The notes beneath the pieces are model-generated. The model was not told where the DNA came from and made no database searches. It worked only from the letters and a program-made list of their open reading frames with translations. Shown here piece after piece: positions 10,999-24,885 of a stretch of DNA of 64,000 nucleotides. The stretch comes from Anarhynchus alexandrinus (lineage: Eukaryota; Chordata; Aves; Charadriiformes; Charadriidae). The stretch is taken from contig VUYV01000010.1 in the NCBI GenBank assembly GCA_008711295.1, forward strand, positions 7,640,491-7,704,490, given 5' to 3'. Made by a program: the position numbers and the translations under genes. How positions within the stretch are numbered: position 1 is the stretch's first letter; each line of letters opens with the position of its first letter.

Positions 10999-11845
10999 AC
11001 TTCCCCCCTCCCTACTTATTGCGTCTTATTTTTTGTGATGTGCATGTGCCATCTTCCTATGTCAGCCTTCACACTTAGTGAGCAATCAGAGCGGTAATGC
11101 ATTTCTTGAGAAGAGCAGATGAGGAGTAGGAATACGTAACTATTTCTACTCTGAATGCGGGTCAGAGCTGGCGAAATTCAGCCCTTTCAGTAGCCGGTCC
11201 AGAGGAGCAGAGGCTGTGGCTGTCACTTCAGGTTGGCTCAAGAGTTCAGGAGGCTGCGTCGAGATTTCTTGTGAGAGACAGTTAAGGGGCGTTCGAAACC
11301 ATATGGCTTCTGAAACTTAGAAGCTTCAGGGACATCAAATTGTATGAACTTGGGCCTTTTTGTTTGTTTGTTTTATTGGGAATTTCACAGGGCATTTCAA
11401 TTTCTTTGAACGATGTTAGTTTGTGACTTTTAAAATACTACTTTTCATTAGAAACAGAAAGAACCCAGAAGTGACTCTAACATGTGTGTACAGACATGCT
11501 GCACACGCTCACACACACGTGAAAACTTGAAGTCTGAACATTCGTCTCGAGTGAAAGAAGTCCTGAAAGCCCCCACTGAAAACCCAGAGCTATAGACATT
11601 TCTAGTCTTGCAGTCTTCACAGAGTATAATTTATCATGGGCTGAGCAGGCTATTTATAGCTCTTCAAAATGTTTCTAAGAGCAGTGTTTTGCAAACTGCC
11701 AAAGGTTTGCAGATTTGTAATGAGAAGAGTTTCTTGGTGCACAAGGCTTGCCCACATCCAAACCTGTTCACTGACATTTCTACAAGCTGTGATTTCGTAG
11801 TCGCTTCATGTCCTAGAACCCAGTGGGCAAATTTATCACTGGCAA
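10999..11845. other. Unique non-coding sequence, no gene seen
   Basis: Short frames only. Contains a brief CACACACA run near 11508-11518. No recognisable element. Confidence 0.5.
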
Positions 11846-11847
11846 AA

Positions 11848-11895
11848 GCCTACTGAAGTCGGTGATGTTACAGCAGAGATAAATTCAGGTCAATG
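11848..11895. repeat. Possible old amniote repeat relic
   Basis: ACTGAAGTCGGTGATGTTAC (11852-11871) followed by AGCAGAGATAAATTCAG resembles the 'ACTGAAGTCAATGGAGTTACACCAGGGAT' pattern of the same old repeat suggested at 10959. Short and decayed. Confidence 0.35.
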
Positions 11896-13640
11896 AACTT
11901 TATTTTAGTGGTGTTCAAAACATTTGCAGTGCTATGCAGATAGATAGCTGTAGGCTTTTTTGCAGTATCCAATTGTTTAAGGGTGAGCGGACTGAAAAAA
12001 AATCACCCTTGAGATGAATTTGCGCTAATTGACTTAAATACACGCAAAATTGCAGCACGGTTTTGACCGTATTATTTGGGGGTTTAGAAGGACTTTTAAA
12101 AGAGGCAAGGCACGCTAAACTCTCATGCCTGATTTGTATGGGATCATATTTCCAAAGAGTTTTTAATTGAACACAATTACTTGCTGGCACGATGAACTGC
12201 GGGTGGAAGAGGGTTTGGGGGTCCAACCACCTGATGGCACAGGCAGTTACCTGTGTGAGCACTGCTAACTCTGTGTGTCAATGTGTGTTTGTAGAAGACA
12301 AATTTTTTTATCAGTGATAAGGCCAATTTCTGTCTCAAACGCTGCTCTGTTATGAATAGTTTTCATCTGTATTTCATTATACTTTGGCCATGTCAAGATT
12401 TAGATGGGGGTCAGGTGTATCGTATGGTTTCTTTGCTGACAGTGGCTATAAATGAGTCTTTTCATCTCATGCCAAGCTCTACCTGGGCTTAGTGACATAT
12501 TTCTGGCTGGGGTCTCCTAATCACGGACTTCAAACAGCGTCAGCAGTCTTGAGCCGTGTCTGAAGGGAATCCAGTGTATTTTGTAACGAGGTTATTCTAA
12601 ACTCCCTTACATTTCATAGTCTACTTTTAGCTGCTTTGGTTTTCCACACAAATCGAAAGATTGCTCTGAGACTACGGAGCACCTAATGAGACTGAGGGCG
12701 GTTCAGACCCGTGCCGTTCAGGCGGGCTCAGCCGTGCAGCCTGACGGGCGCTGTATTCCCACTCCGGTAGGACTTACAGCGCGCCAAGGAAACCGGCCTG
12801 TACCCACTGGAGCACTGTTGTACTGCCTCATTTTATGGGTGGATGAGAGAATTTCAGATAGTCTGGTGACTGGCTGGGAGAGTCCATGTAACCGTCTCTC
12901 TCTGAGAGCAGACAGCAGGAGGTGTTTACGGGGGTGAACTCAAGATCTTTCTGGCGTGGAGTCTGTGGCAGGGATGCCTTCTGCGTCAGTGCTGGATTCC
13001 TCATTGCTTTGCACTTGTTATTGATGGTTTTCTACAGTTCAGCGTGTAAGACGAGACGGTCTGGTGCAGAAGGCATGGACTGGAGCAGTGTGTGTGCTTG
13101 GAAAGGGGAGCCGACGTTAAGGGAGTCGTGATTTGCAATTGCAAACGTGTTGGTGGCTGTGTGCCAAAACGTCCAGGGCTTGCACGTGCTCCTCTTTCCT
13201 TATGGTCCTTTTTAACTTGCGTCAACTTTCTCCAAACTCCTGACACTTCTCCTCGAAGGCTCTGGCATCCTCCTGCAGCCCCAGGTCCGCTCTGGCTGCT
13301 TCTTGGCTCTCCGGCGCACTCGCCCAGCCCTTACGGTTCTCCTAAGTTGCTGCAGACATCCTTGCCTCCTCCCTGATGCTCTGCCAGACCTCTGCGTGCT
13401 CTCTTCCGTATCCTCCCGGCTCCGTCCTTTTTGTACCACTGGCTGAAATTACAGCGCTTAAAGGCGCCAGAGATTTACCAGGCTTTTACGCTGCTTTCCA
13501 GCTCAAGTTGAGTTTATTTTTCTTCAAATATACGATTAACATAGGAAAAGCTACATTTCAGCAGTTAGGTTGGTGTTTTTCAAGTGTCAGTGAATTTGAT
13601 ATACGTTTCAGGCTAACGTAACAGATCTGTGCACCGAGTG
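11896..13640. other. Unique non-coding sequence, no gene seen
   Basis: Mixed composition with GC-richer stretches at about 12690-12800 and 13180-13430, where several overlapping short frames are open on both strands. No start, splice or domain evidence for any of them. Confidence 0.5.
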
Positions 13641-15960
13641 AGGCTGCTGTTGTGTGTCACTTATGGACTTGGTTGACTCTTACCGTTCCCCTGGGTTGTA
13701 ACAGTGTAAAACTGCGGCAGCGAGTGGGACTTCAGAGTGACAGCATGTTGTATAGCACTAATTTATCTGACAAAACTTTTCAAAGTTTGGAAAGTGATTA
13801 GAAACAATTGTTTCTACTAATATAACTAAACACGGCTTAAAGCAGCAAAGGAGAATCACATTTTGGACTCCTGGGAAATGTATCAGAGTTTGACGCTATG
13901 TGTGACTTTTACGATCAAAATGTTGAGAATAATAATCTGAATTTATAATGGAAACCCCTGCTCAGATTCTGGGTTGACAACTGACTGACAGCTGTGTGTC
14001 CTCCAGGTGCCGCAGAATCCAATATACTTGTATTTTCTCTAACATTTGGTGTACCAGCTTATCCCAATATGTTCCACAGAGATAAACAATAAAGTTAGAG
14101 TTAAATAAATAACTTTAGAGATAAGAACTTTAGCAAAGGACGAAAGATTTGCTTAGCAATGACATTTAACAGTAGATGGAGATATGCATTTACTTATTCA
14201 TTTTCCAACAGAAAGCAGGTTAGAAATGGCAGGAACACAAAGGAGAGTATCTCTGAAGAGTGACAGATTAGGGCAGCAAAGACAGTTGTTTCTTATGACC
14301 AATCTTAATGCAAGTCAGTAATAAATCTCACCAATTCCAGTGAGAGCAGAGTGAGGCCAGTGCCAGAACTGTTGGGAAATTTCATCTGAAGTATTCGTAA
14401 GACAGAGTCCCTGAACCAAAATAAAATAAATTCAATAAATTATTATTTTAAAAAAAAAAAGGGGGAAAAAGGAAGGTGAAAGCGTGTCTGAAGGAGATAC
14501 AGAGAAGTCACTTTTGGGTGGCAAAATACAAATTCACTGAGTTCAAATGAGATTAAACTTAATAGTGGTCAAGCTAATACCTTAGATAGAGAAAAAGAAA
14601 AGTACAGTATGTTTATAAAAAGCTTATGCTTTCATGTCCTGATCCTGTAACATGATCCACTTATGTGCTATCAGCTGTGGTAAAGAGATCCAAAGGTATT
14701 TGAACCTTCTGGTGATAAACAGCATTCTTCATCCTGGAATGTACCTGAATTACCGAATATAGAAAATATACCCCAGAAGAGTCAGTGCACTCACTTTGCA
14801 CGTATAGAAGTTTATCTTGGAATGGATCAAAACATAGTGTTTTTCCCTGGTTAACGTAATTTATTTTCCATTGTTACATATATTGACACATTTTAAGGCT
14901 CACAGTTTAGCTGTGATACTAAGAGGAGTGACATGATTGTTTTCTAGTTCCATTCCCATTTTAAGTTAGAGTAAGAGGAAATCCAGTTAGATACTGTCAT
15001 ATCAGCAAAAGTTGTATCACACAGCTGCCTCTGATATAAACCTGTCAGCTCTTGTTGGAAGAACTGGGTTTATTTCATTACTCAATTATTTTGAAGATCT
15101 GACCAGTTAAGTGCAAGCTGTTTGATACTCATTCTCTCCTAAACCCAGGAAATCAGTTAAGCGTTGCTTTTTTTCCGCAAATGTGCTTCCAACCCTTTGA
15201 AAGCATTATTTGACAAGGACATATGCATCGCTATAACTTTATCATTGCTTTCAATTGAGCTGACAGAAGAAACAATAATCTCATGAAAGAGCTTCGGTAC
15301 AAGGGCAGATGTAAACGTCTGAATCTAAGGAGCCCAGGAGATCTTATTTTATAGTGTAACCAGACTGTAGTAGTAGTAGGAGTAATAATAATAATAAAAA
15401 AAACTTAATAGCATAATGCAGCGTTAGCAGCTAGGCAGTTAGAGAGTAGCCTGCAACTTAATGCTTTTGAACTTGAGAAGCAGCCTTCGTTAATATAAGT
15501 GCCTTTCTTCAGCATGCATGTTTTATTTCAAATTGGAAGTATTTCCACTTAATTTCTTGGATTCCACGTTCAGAAATTATTTACTCATATGCAGCAGCAG
15601 CAGCAAGACTTGTGCAGTGTCTTAGCATTTTCTAACCCGGCAAAATATTAATCATCCTTTTGAACCTCGTAATGTAACATTAATACTGTTACGATGGGAA
15701 TAGTTCACACAGCAAGCATGGTTAACCACTGCTCTTTCTTCCCCTTTCCAAAAACCAATGCTGATGTTCAGCAGCATCACAATAGTCCATTATATTCATC
15801 TTAGTCAATGTATTCTTCATTTTATTACTGCCTGCATTCTTTAATTGAGTTAATTTCCCGAGGAACTCCATCACACCACCAGCCTCCACCAAATTTCCTA
15901 CTCGTGGATGTTCTCGCTTGAATTGCAGTTCTGCTATTTCACTGGTTGTTTTGTTCGCAG
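13641..15960. other. AT-rich non-coding sequence with simple repeats
   Basis: CpG-poor and AT-rich with almost no open frames. Contains A11 followed by G5 at 14450-14465, a (TAG)n-(TAA)n-A8 tract at 15368-15403 and (GCA)5 at about 15591-15605. The texture resembles unique enhancer-type DNA, but no specific element can be defended. Confidence 0.45.
15368..15403. repeat. TAG/TAA trinucleotide microsatellite
   Basis: Four TAG units, a short interruption, five TAA-type units and a run of A. Likely length-polymorphic. Confidence 0.85.
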
Positions 15961-18100
15961 GGAAGGAAAAAACCCCTCAGAACAGCTGAGCGCCAGTCGT
16001 GCTGGCGACTTCTGTTTTATTTATGTTTTGTACTGAGCCATCCTGAATGACAAAGTGTGTCTGGGCCGGGGCTGTGGGCGATGCTCTAAGTGGCGTAGTT
16101 GGAAAGGTGCCAGAGTTGCATTGCTACCAATTTTTTACCATTGGCCTTCTGGAAGGAAGGATTCAAAGTCTCATTTTATTCCCTTCTTCACCAGTGTCAC
16201 CTTTACACTAAATTAATGTGAGATCTTTACCAGAGATGGAGCTGACGGGATGAGTTGTTCATCCTACAGTTCCCTGACGTGGCAGAGGCAGAGGGACAAA
16301 TCCCACAAAACCCAGAAGCCGGATTCTCTTCGGATTTGGGCTGTGAGGAGTCAGGAGCATCCTTTGGGATAACCCTTGCTTTCGGCTGAGGCTGGCATGG
16401 GGGGGTTGCGTTCAGCCATGCTGTCCTGAGGCTCGGTAGGAAACAGTGAGCTCGATCCTGAGGATATGGCAAAATGCAGCAGCTGTTGCCTGCTCAGCTG
16501 TATGGGGACTAATGTCCGTAATTAGAAGATATACCTGCTAATGAATTGGTGTAATCCCCTGCTGTGTTCAGACTCTGCTGTGGGATCTTTTTTCCTGCAC
16601 TTACAGAGGAGGTTGACTTTGTTAAATACTTAGCAATATCAGTGTGTTTTCCCTTGCCTGTTCCACAGCCTTTCTTCCGATTCTGCCGGTACAGCTCCTC
16701 TCTGTTAGTCGGACGTGTTTATCCAAGTGTAGTTATAGGAAAAGAGGGAAGTTATGAGACTATATATGAACATGTTACATATATCTGAGTGTGCCATAAA
16801 TGTCTGCATGGGTGCACATACATTCCTTAATGGTCACGCTAGCAGTAAAAATAAAAAAAAAAATGTAATATTTAAGTAAGGAGATATGGTTTCAATTATT
16901 TTTAAGTCACCAGACTCTTTAAATATTTAATCTTTTCTATGCCCAACTAATTTCTTCAGTTGCAGTTAGGTAGGTTGTAATTAATTTTTGATGAGACAAA
17001 CTAATACTAATTTGAATATCTATTATACTGTAATATTTGCTTGCAGCTATCTTTCAGCTTCTGGGATACCTCTTTTTGCCCTATCTAAAGTTGCAGTCGC
17101 TCACCCATATTGTCATCCCCAGCCCCAAGGCCCAAGCTGCACCGTAGGCTGTATGGCACTGGAATGCAAGGGTGACCGTGCTGGTCCAGCCGGCTCCTGT
17201 CCTCACCCTGGCGGCGATCAATAGCTGATGCCTGAAGAAAAGGATGAGAACAGGGCCAATGTACAGCAAGGCTTCCTGTGAGAGTCTCCCAGCCATCATT
17301 GATCCGTGGTCTGGGAACATCTTGAGATGGAAATGGTGTCTTCGGATTGAATATTTGGTCTGATTTGTTACATCTAAAGTGTATAGTTATTTTCTATTAT
17401 TCATGCTTTCTATCAGTAAAGGACTGAGACTCCTCCAAGGGAAATACTCTCTTTTTACTGGAAAGATGTCGTCTGCCTTTTCTGATTAATGAGAACATCT
17501 ATATGCCTGCTTTTGTGACTCGAAGACTGATCTGATACCACTTAACTATGTTAATTTAGGAATGCACCAGAATGTTTAATCCAGGGCTCCAGAAACTGAA
17601 TGTAAAAATCTGAAGTGGTGGGATAATGAAAGTAATTCGTAGTTTGTCTGCAGTTACCTCCGCACGTCTGATCAGAGGAGGATGCGGGGAGCACAAAATT
17701 CTAGAACCAAAACTAACTGAAGTTGTGGGATCTCTAGTACGTGGGGCGTTTCTGTAAGTTCAGACGTGGTTTTGTTTCAGGCAGGAGCAGTGCCAGCTCC
17801 TCCAGCAGCTGCCGGCTGACATGAATGTGTGTTTATGAGGGATGTTGGTGTCTGTGTCACTCGGCAGCCGTGGGGCTCTGCGTTTGGGCAGTGGCTCCGG
17901 CAGCCCACCGGCAGCCCGGGCTCTTCCAGCCCTCGGGGTGGCTGCTCACTAGGGATGCCCCAAGGAGAGGAGGTCCGAGGAGCATCTCAGGAGCTGTGTG
18001 ATGGTCTCTCCAGGTTTCTTGACTGTGAGAGGGAGACCAGTTGCCTGCTAGGACACCGACCATGTCAGTAGTGGCGTACGGAATGTGAAGGGAGTTTTTC
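15961..18100. other. Unique non-coding sequence, no gene seen
   Basis: No element recognised. GC-richer at about 17850-17960. Short frames only. Confidence 0.5.
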
Positions 18101-20500
18101 TGCAAAATTGTGCAGGTTTGTGTTAACAGGACTTGCATACTCTTTTTTTCTTTTTTTTTCCCCAGAAGGTTCTGAGCCAACACAAATGAGGGTTTCCTTG
18201 CATTATTGTTTTGTAGCATTTTATCTTACTATATTGCTGACCAGGAATGGCCGCTGGTCTGCCTCCCTCCCTCTGCGCGGGGGTGATGCGCACCATCAGA
18301 GGGTGGAGGAAGCACGTTGCATTCAGGCTGCAGCAGCTGCACCTTGCTGCTGGTGGGAATCCTGCCCGCAGGGGGGGGAGGGATGTCCGCAACAAGTGCT
18401 GGTATCGGAGAGATGGGAATGGTGCACAGTCATTGTGCTTTTTGTCATGACCAAAGTTGTTTCCCCCCCACGTCCATGCCCATACCTCCTGTGATGATTT
18501 CCCATCCTCCCACGTGCTGGTGGTACTCCACGCTTTCAGTCTGGATCAGGCAACAGCTCGGCAGCAACATTTTCCACCTCGCTGCTGCTGTGCTCTCATT
18601 CCCATAATGGTAGTGGTTAGGTGTGAGGGAAGCTTTTTTCTTTGGTCTTTGCCAGGAGCTGGAAGTGGGCTCTCCTGCCTGTACCGTTAAGTCATGATCC
18701 GCCCGGCGGTGCAGGAATTCAGACAGCGCAGAAACTCTCTGCGCATGCATAGCAGCTTATTAAGGCGACATGTCAGCTTCTTAACCAAAGAGATTTGCTT
18801 CTGATGAGCATTGGCAAGCCGTACTAAATAGGAGCTTTCAAAAACACATCTTTTCCAACGCAAGACCGGGCTCTTGCACTCAGCTTGCAGTGATGATCTC
18901 GTCCTATTGTTGTTGTTGCTTCTGCTTCTCAACTCAGCTGATGGTATAGTTAATGCACAAAAATGTAGCGCTGATTTTCTTTGTGACTATTTTGCATTAC
19001 AATTTACAAGCAAAAATGAAAAAGTAATTGTAACCGTGGTCTCCGGAGATAGAAATCCCTTAAAAGCAGTAGAATTAGGTCTTGCTGCTACCTGCAGATC
19101 AAACTACTGCAGCATCAGCCGTTTCTATAGCCATAAGTCATTCAGCAGCCATTTCAGTTGGCAGTCTGATTTTTCATGGTTAGCCTGGAAGAGGACAGGA
19201 GCTGTGAAGGAACTGAACTTTTGTCCTTCGCGTCTGATTTCAAGAGAGGCAGAAGGTCTGAAAAAGTGTACCAAGAAGCGCAGGGCTGCGCTCTGCCATC
19301 CTGGCTTCTGCTGTGGGTGTCTCACAACCTGCTCCACTTGTAGAGCCTTTAGGTGTGGTATGTAACATAAACCGTTTATACAAGGCCCAGTGAAATAATT
19401 AGTGCTAAATAAAGTTGAATATATTTGGTTGCTCTGATCTGTGTGACCATGCTTGTATGTGGACTTTTGGCAAAATTTTTTAGAGACGTATAAAACCAGC
19501 AGTATGATGCTAACTTTCAGTATGGATAGTTTTACACATTGATTACCAAAATCTTCCTTCTTTTGAGCCCCAAAGCTAATGGGTTTTCCAAATAGCTGTA
19601 ACCTGTTCGTGGGTTTGGGATTTTTTGTGAAGATGTAACGGGATTTTGTGGTATTTCGAGCTGCCACAGGCTTTCTCCTGTGTGGGAGACCTCTAAGGAA
19701 TAAATATGTTTGGGTTTTTTTTTCTTTGCTCTTTTTGCATTTCTAGGCAAAGTTAGAGTATGTTCGCAGCTGCTGTGTTGAGTTAATGTTAGAAAAGTGT
19801 CTCTGAGCCTGTTTAAGGACATAAACCACCTAGTGCGTATGAATCCAGCCTAGGGAGGTCGAACTTTGCTGGGTCCTCGCCTGCTTTGTGTGGCTCTGCC
19901 TGGTCCCGCTTCGCAGGCTGTGTTGTCCATGTGGGGGAAGGATGGTTCTTTGAGGGTTTTCCCATATGCCAGGAGGCAGGGACGACGTATGCAGTGGCAG
20001 TGATGAACGTTTGAACTTCTCGGTGCTTCTCCGAAGGTGTTTTATTGCTGGCAGCATTGCTGCCAGGCGGTTGTCTCCATCGCTGTCTTCTCACCTGGGG
20101 GTCCACAGTGAGGCCCCCATGTCCCTGTTCAGTGCCAGGGTCTGACCTTTCAGAAACACTGAGCACGTTCAGCAGTGATAGTGAGCTAAAAATGGGATGA
20201 TTCTGAGCCCCCACCCTCCCAGAAAACCTCAGGCCATTTACCTGTCTCCGACAATTGTTTTGGAGACTGAACTTTGGGGATCCCGTTGTTGAGTGCTGAG
20301 CTGGCAGTCACCGCTTCCCATCAGCTGTAAGGTCCCAACGTGATTGCCTGTCTAGAGCTTTGAATTCCTTCAACGGGAGTCATTTTAACAGTGCAAAGTA
20401 TTAAGACTGAGGCTATGTCTCTGTTTTTAATATGAAATTCCTGTTATTCTACAGAAATGCCATAATGAATTAAAATATTCCCTATGGAGAGGTGTATTAC
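18101..20500. other. Non-coding sequence with a pyrimidine tract and overlapping open frames
   Basis: A strong pyrimidine tract followed by CAG (about 18141-18165) looks like a splice acceptor, but the sequence after it reaches a stop in the best frame within eight codons. A TTG/CTT-type trinucleotide tract at about 18907-18930 encodes a leucine run in one frame. The plus frame 18874-19365 starts at TTG and the minus frame 19125-19667 starts at GTG; they overlap and neither resembles a protein I know. Homopolymers G8 (18371-18378) and C7 (18463-18469) are present. Confidence 0.5.
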
Positions 20501-23124
20501 TTACTTATTACGATATCAGACTGGGCTGAGAAGCAGCCGGGCTGGCATTCGTTGCCTGGTCAAGGGGCACTGTTGAAGTACTGTAAAGCGAGTATAGCTT
20601 TGCACCACAGTTCTTGAATTCAAAGATTGCCCTCTGAAGGTGCCATGCATGATGGATTGTCACAGGCTCTTTGTCCTGCCTTGACATTTCATTCCTGTCC
20701 GATGTTGTCTTATGTTCTGCTCTGAATCTGCCAAACAGCTGACCCCAGAATTTAATGCCACACCTTCTTCTCTTCCCTTTTTCTGAACAGCATCTTTTGC
20801 AGCTGAGGCTCTGAAATACTGGAGGACACCGCATCTTCCTCAGGGACACGGACGAGGGGGAGCTGGAGCCTCTGGGGAGCCCAGAAAGGAATTGCGGTTG
20901 GTGGTCGCCTGAGGAACTTACCTTCACACCAATGTTGCTCTGAAACCAGTTGTGTCCAACATTCAGGCTTGGTAAGGTATGTAATTTTTCCCCTGCTCTT
21001 GTCTATTTGCTCTCTTCTCAATATCTATGTATGGGGAAAACAGAAAATTAGCAGCCTTTGTATTTATTGCTGCATAGTGCCACGCTCCTGTTGACTCCGT
21101 AAATAACCTTTGCTCTCCCTGAAGTTGGAGAGCGTTCATCAAGAGTGAAGCGTTTTTAAAGTTTTGGGCTTGAGGGGGTGCGTGTTTATATCAAGTGCTT
21201 TATTGAACGAAATGCTCGCTGATGGTTGTGTTTTGCTGTTGGTGATGTATACTTGGCGATAGGCATCCACATTTTGAGAGTCCCATTTGTTGTGTTTCAC
21301 TAATGTGTGCAGTTCAGAAGGTCAGAGATGATAAAAAGAAAAAGGCACTGAAGTACCCAATTTGTAATACAGCCCTGTGCTTTCCTTTGTGCTTCGTATA
21401 TTCTTGTCATTTGCCAAGGACGGAAATAATACCAATTTCTTGCATAATCCCGCATGCCCCTTTTGTTGTGTAGCACTTGATATTTTTGCGTGTTTGGAGG
21501 TTCTCGTGTCCACACAAACATTGCCTTGGGTGTGCTGTAACTCTAGCAAGGCAATGTGCAACTGTCTTTTAACAAGAAATTGAGGGCCAGGACGTTAGGA
21601 ACGTATGGTGGACAAAGCCTGTGCTATAGAAGCATTTAGGGTGACATAGCCTTTGATTCTACAGCTCCTTTTATCTAGGCCAAGTTATTGCTGTGAAAGC
21701 AAAGTTTGCTGGTAAAAAAACCAACCCCAAATTTAAAGTATTGGTTCCCAGCTCTCAGTAGGACGGTATCAGATGATGCTATCCTTTTCCATTTAACACA
21801 TGGGTATTGACTTCTCTTACACGACTGAACCAGCACTGTAGTCTTGTTGAGAAAAGTACAGCAGCAATATAACACCTGCACTTGGTGTTAGTGGAGGGGG
21901 GGGGGAAATAAGGAAAAAAAAATAATTCAAGACTTCTTAAAAGAACGCATGAGGCATCCAGATGAGTGTGCATTCCTTCTCCTGCTGTTGATCTGGTAGC
22001 ACCAGTAGTGTTACCTCTGGAAACCGTACGCTCAAACTCTCACGCTTCAGCAGAGCTCTGCTGGTGTGGAGACCGCCTGTCTCCAGCCATTGCAGAGAAG
22101 GTTGGTGGCGATGGCTTAAATTAGGTGCTTATCTTCTACATGTTGAGGGTCAGGAAAGGTCTGTTCCAACCGCAGCATATGCTGTTAATTTGTACGGGCG
22201 CTTCAAGAAAACAGCGCTGTTGCCAGGGAGGAGAGGTTCCCATCATTAAAACCGCAGCAGCGCTCGCTCCGTTTGTCTGTCTGCTCCGGTGGCACCCGCC
22301 TTCCAGAAGAGGAGGTTGTTAAACACTGCTCATGCTTTTGTTATCATCTTCACTTTTGTTTATTTCCAGGCTGCTGCTCTTGTGATTATAATACCTAAAG
22401 GGGAAAGCTGTAGGAGAGGTATTTCATTATCACGAGGGCTTCTTGACTCTTGCGGGGAAATATTTTGCACTATTATAATGTAGAAATCACAGCAATTTGT
22501 TTATTCCCTGTTTCTGTGCGAGATTTGTAGGTGAAAACATGTAAATCTTCCTTGCAATGAGCCCGTGTGTTTTGCTGGGCGGGCAGGGTGCCCCAGGGCG
22601 TGTGGGGATCCGCACCAGAGCGGTTGGTCGCTGGTGTGACCGTGGTGCTGACCATGCCTTGGACAGGATGGTGGTCAGACCAGCTCCCCATGTCCTTCCC
22701 ACCTGAGTCGCTCTGGCCCTCGCTCTCCAGGTTCATGTCTCAGGCTGAAGTATGAGTGCAGAGGTTGTGCAGGACTTTGCAGAACCTCACAGTTTCAGAG
22801 GACAAAGAGCATTTTTCATATGCGAAACTATTATTTAGGCATTAAACTCAAGGTTGGACTTTGGTGATATTTTTTGCGTTTCACTTTGTGACCGTCAGAG
22901 CTAAGAACTTGCTTCTTATTTAAGGAAAGCTCACATTTTTATGGAAACTTGATCTTTAAGAAGAACACTGCAGATTGAGGAGCTTGTGTTGAAGTTTAAA
23001 GAGTTGGCAACACTGCTGCTGTTCATTCAAGTAGCTCAGACCCTTTTTTATCCTGTTACTTCATCTTGGGTGCTCACGCAAACTTACCAAAATAACTGAC
23101 TACCATCAACTTTATCTGTTCCCG
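20501..23124. other. Unique non-coding sequence, no gene seen
   Basis: No element recognised. A G10 run lies at 21896-21905 followed by an A-rich stretch. Short overlapping frames only. Confidence 0.5.
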
Positions 23125-23225
23125 TGACACCCTTGTAAGACAGAAGCACTACTTATCCCCATTTTATAGGTGGTGAATAAAGAACAGAGTCACTTCGAGG
23201 TCACTTTTAAGCGTTAAACCTCTGT
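23125..23225 (+). repeat. MIR-like ancient SINE relic
   Basis: ACTTATCCCCATTTTATAGG (23151-23170), followed by a GGTGAA...CAGAGTCAC...GAGGTCAC order, matches the 3' half of the MIR/CORE-SINE consensus (ATTATCCCCATTTTACAGATG...GAGGCACAGAG...AAGGTCAC). An upstream CACCCTTGTAAGACAG piece also fits. Heavily diverged, so an old amniote insertion. No alignment was run. Confidence 0.6.
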
Positions 23226-24804
23226 CTCTGATTTGCATGCAATCAAAGTGCAAAAGGTGCATCAGATACCCCCAGCTGGAGGCACGAAGATCGCCTTGGC
23301 TGAGCAGCTCAGTCCGTAGGGCAAAGCACCAGATTTGGATGTGGAACCCGTTTGAGGTCACTTCTCTGATCTAAGCCAGTTTCTTCCATGTGTCCTGCTC
23401 TCCCGAGTAGGGGGGGGTTTAGTTAAGTGATTACAGTAACACCAAATGACATCAGGACCCACGTTTGCTCCGTATCTCTGCTGGAAATGGGCAACATATG
23501 TCCAAATAATGTGAGCTGAACTCATTCATCTTTGCAGCAAAATGTTGTTTGCTCGTGTGAGACAAGCAGATTCCCTTTTAGCAGCATTTACGCAATTGTG
23601 GTGGTGGTAATCTTATTGTGTAAGGAATTATTTTAAATGGATCCGTAGATAACATGCAGAGTAATATTTTTTTCTTAAATTGCTCATTTTTTAGATTAGT
23701 AGAATCCGGTTAGTAAAATGCTCTGTTCTGCTGAAAAGGCACATTTAATAAATATGTAAGAGAAAAATTTTAAGTAGCCATTAAACATAGTTAATAAATT
23801 TTATCTTGCAAGTCGAATTGGAAAAAACCCTGTTCATTTAATGTGTTTTATGGATCTCGTAGCAATTAATTGTCTTCATTACATGGATATAAATCCTCAA
23901 TGTAATTCACCTTTTTCAGATGAATTGCTTTGGAACTTTTCCCTTTGCTTTGTTTGGGCTGTAATATTATTTCAGCTTTGCAGAGCAGTGGGCAGGTGTC
24001 CTTTTCTCACTCCCTGTGTTATGTGGTCTGATAAAAAGTTATTTCTCTCTTCAAATCTGTCTTGCTTCCTGTGTGATTTCACTTGTAGAAACAGATGCTG
24101 ATTTTATGCACCTCTAGGTTTGGATGTCAAAATAAGACCTTAATGCAACTTTACGATGGTTTGATTGAGGGGTGCAGGTCTACTGGCTGTGGGTGAAAAC
24201 GTGTCAGTAAAGTTGTCCTCCTACGTCATTGACGGAGAAGTTCCGTTGGACCATCAAGGGATGTCTGCTTGAATTCCCAAGTTAAATTCAGAGCTTTAAT
24301 TTGAGTAAAGTCTTTATTCTCGTTGACTGAATTTCACACACCAAATAGGAAAACAGGACAGCATGTAGGATCACTTTCTACATATGTTTTTATCCCTGCG
24401 CATGCGGAGCTTGTTTGTATGAGTAATACTTATGCAAATATTTTCTAGTGTTTCTCTGAACTATTTTGCCAGGGTGAGGAAATAAAATGGCTATTAGGTT
24501 TGTATGTTTTGTTGCAAGATCAGCAGACTGGCTGTTAACGTATCAATTCCCTTGATGACACCACTTCTGCAACCCTATTCACTCAACTTCTCCTGACAGG
24601 GCTTTTATTGAATCCATCAGCCTGACACATATCAAAGCACAATTTCTGATAACAAATATCTTGGTGTAAAATGAATTAAAAAGCTGATAGCAGCAGCAGA
24701 ACTGAGTTGAATTTCTAAAAGAAAATAAGAAACTCCAGAACTAACATGAGATTCTTAAGATACCAATCACAGAACAGTAATATAATAGTCCTCTACCTGT
24801 ACTC
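23226..24804. other. AT-rich non-coding sequence, no gene seen
   Basis: Contains two perfect octamer words (ATTTGCAT at 23231-23238, ATGCAAAT at 24432-24439) and AT-rich stretches around 23600-23900. No exon or repeat recognised. Confidence 0.45.
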
Positions 24805-24885
24805 TCGAAGTACTGAGAAGTCAGTGGGTCTGCCCAAAGTCATACAGACGGGCTTGTTCCTGGGCTGTCAGCCTGTGGCTCTGCC
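24805..24885 (+). repeat. MIR-like ancient SINE tail
   Basis: TCTGCCCAAAGTCATACAG (24829-24847) matches the MIR tail TTGCCCAAGGTCACACAG, and the following CTGTGGCTCTGCCTTCTGGG region is compatible with decayed tail sequence. Short and uncertain at its edges. Confidence 0.45.

Noticed and set aside
18141..18200. Very strong pyrimidine tract plus CAG resembling a splice acceptor.
   Set aside because: The following sequence hits a stop quickly in the best frame and no matching donor was noticed; T-rich tracts are common in such DNA.
18874..19667. Two long overlapping frames on opposite strands (163 and 180 codons), one with a leucine run.
   Set aside because: They start at TTG and GTG, overlap on opposite strands, the leucine run comes from a trinucleotide repeat, and neither resembles a known protein.
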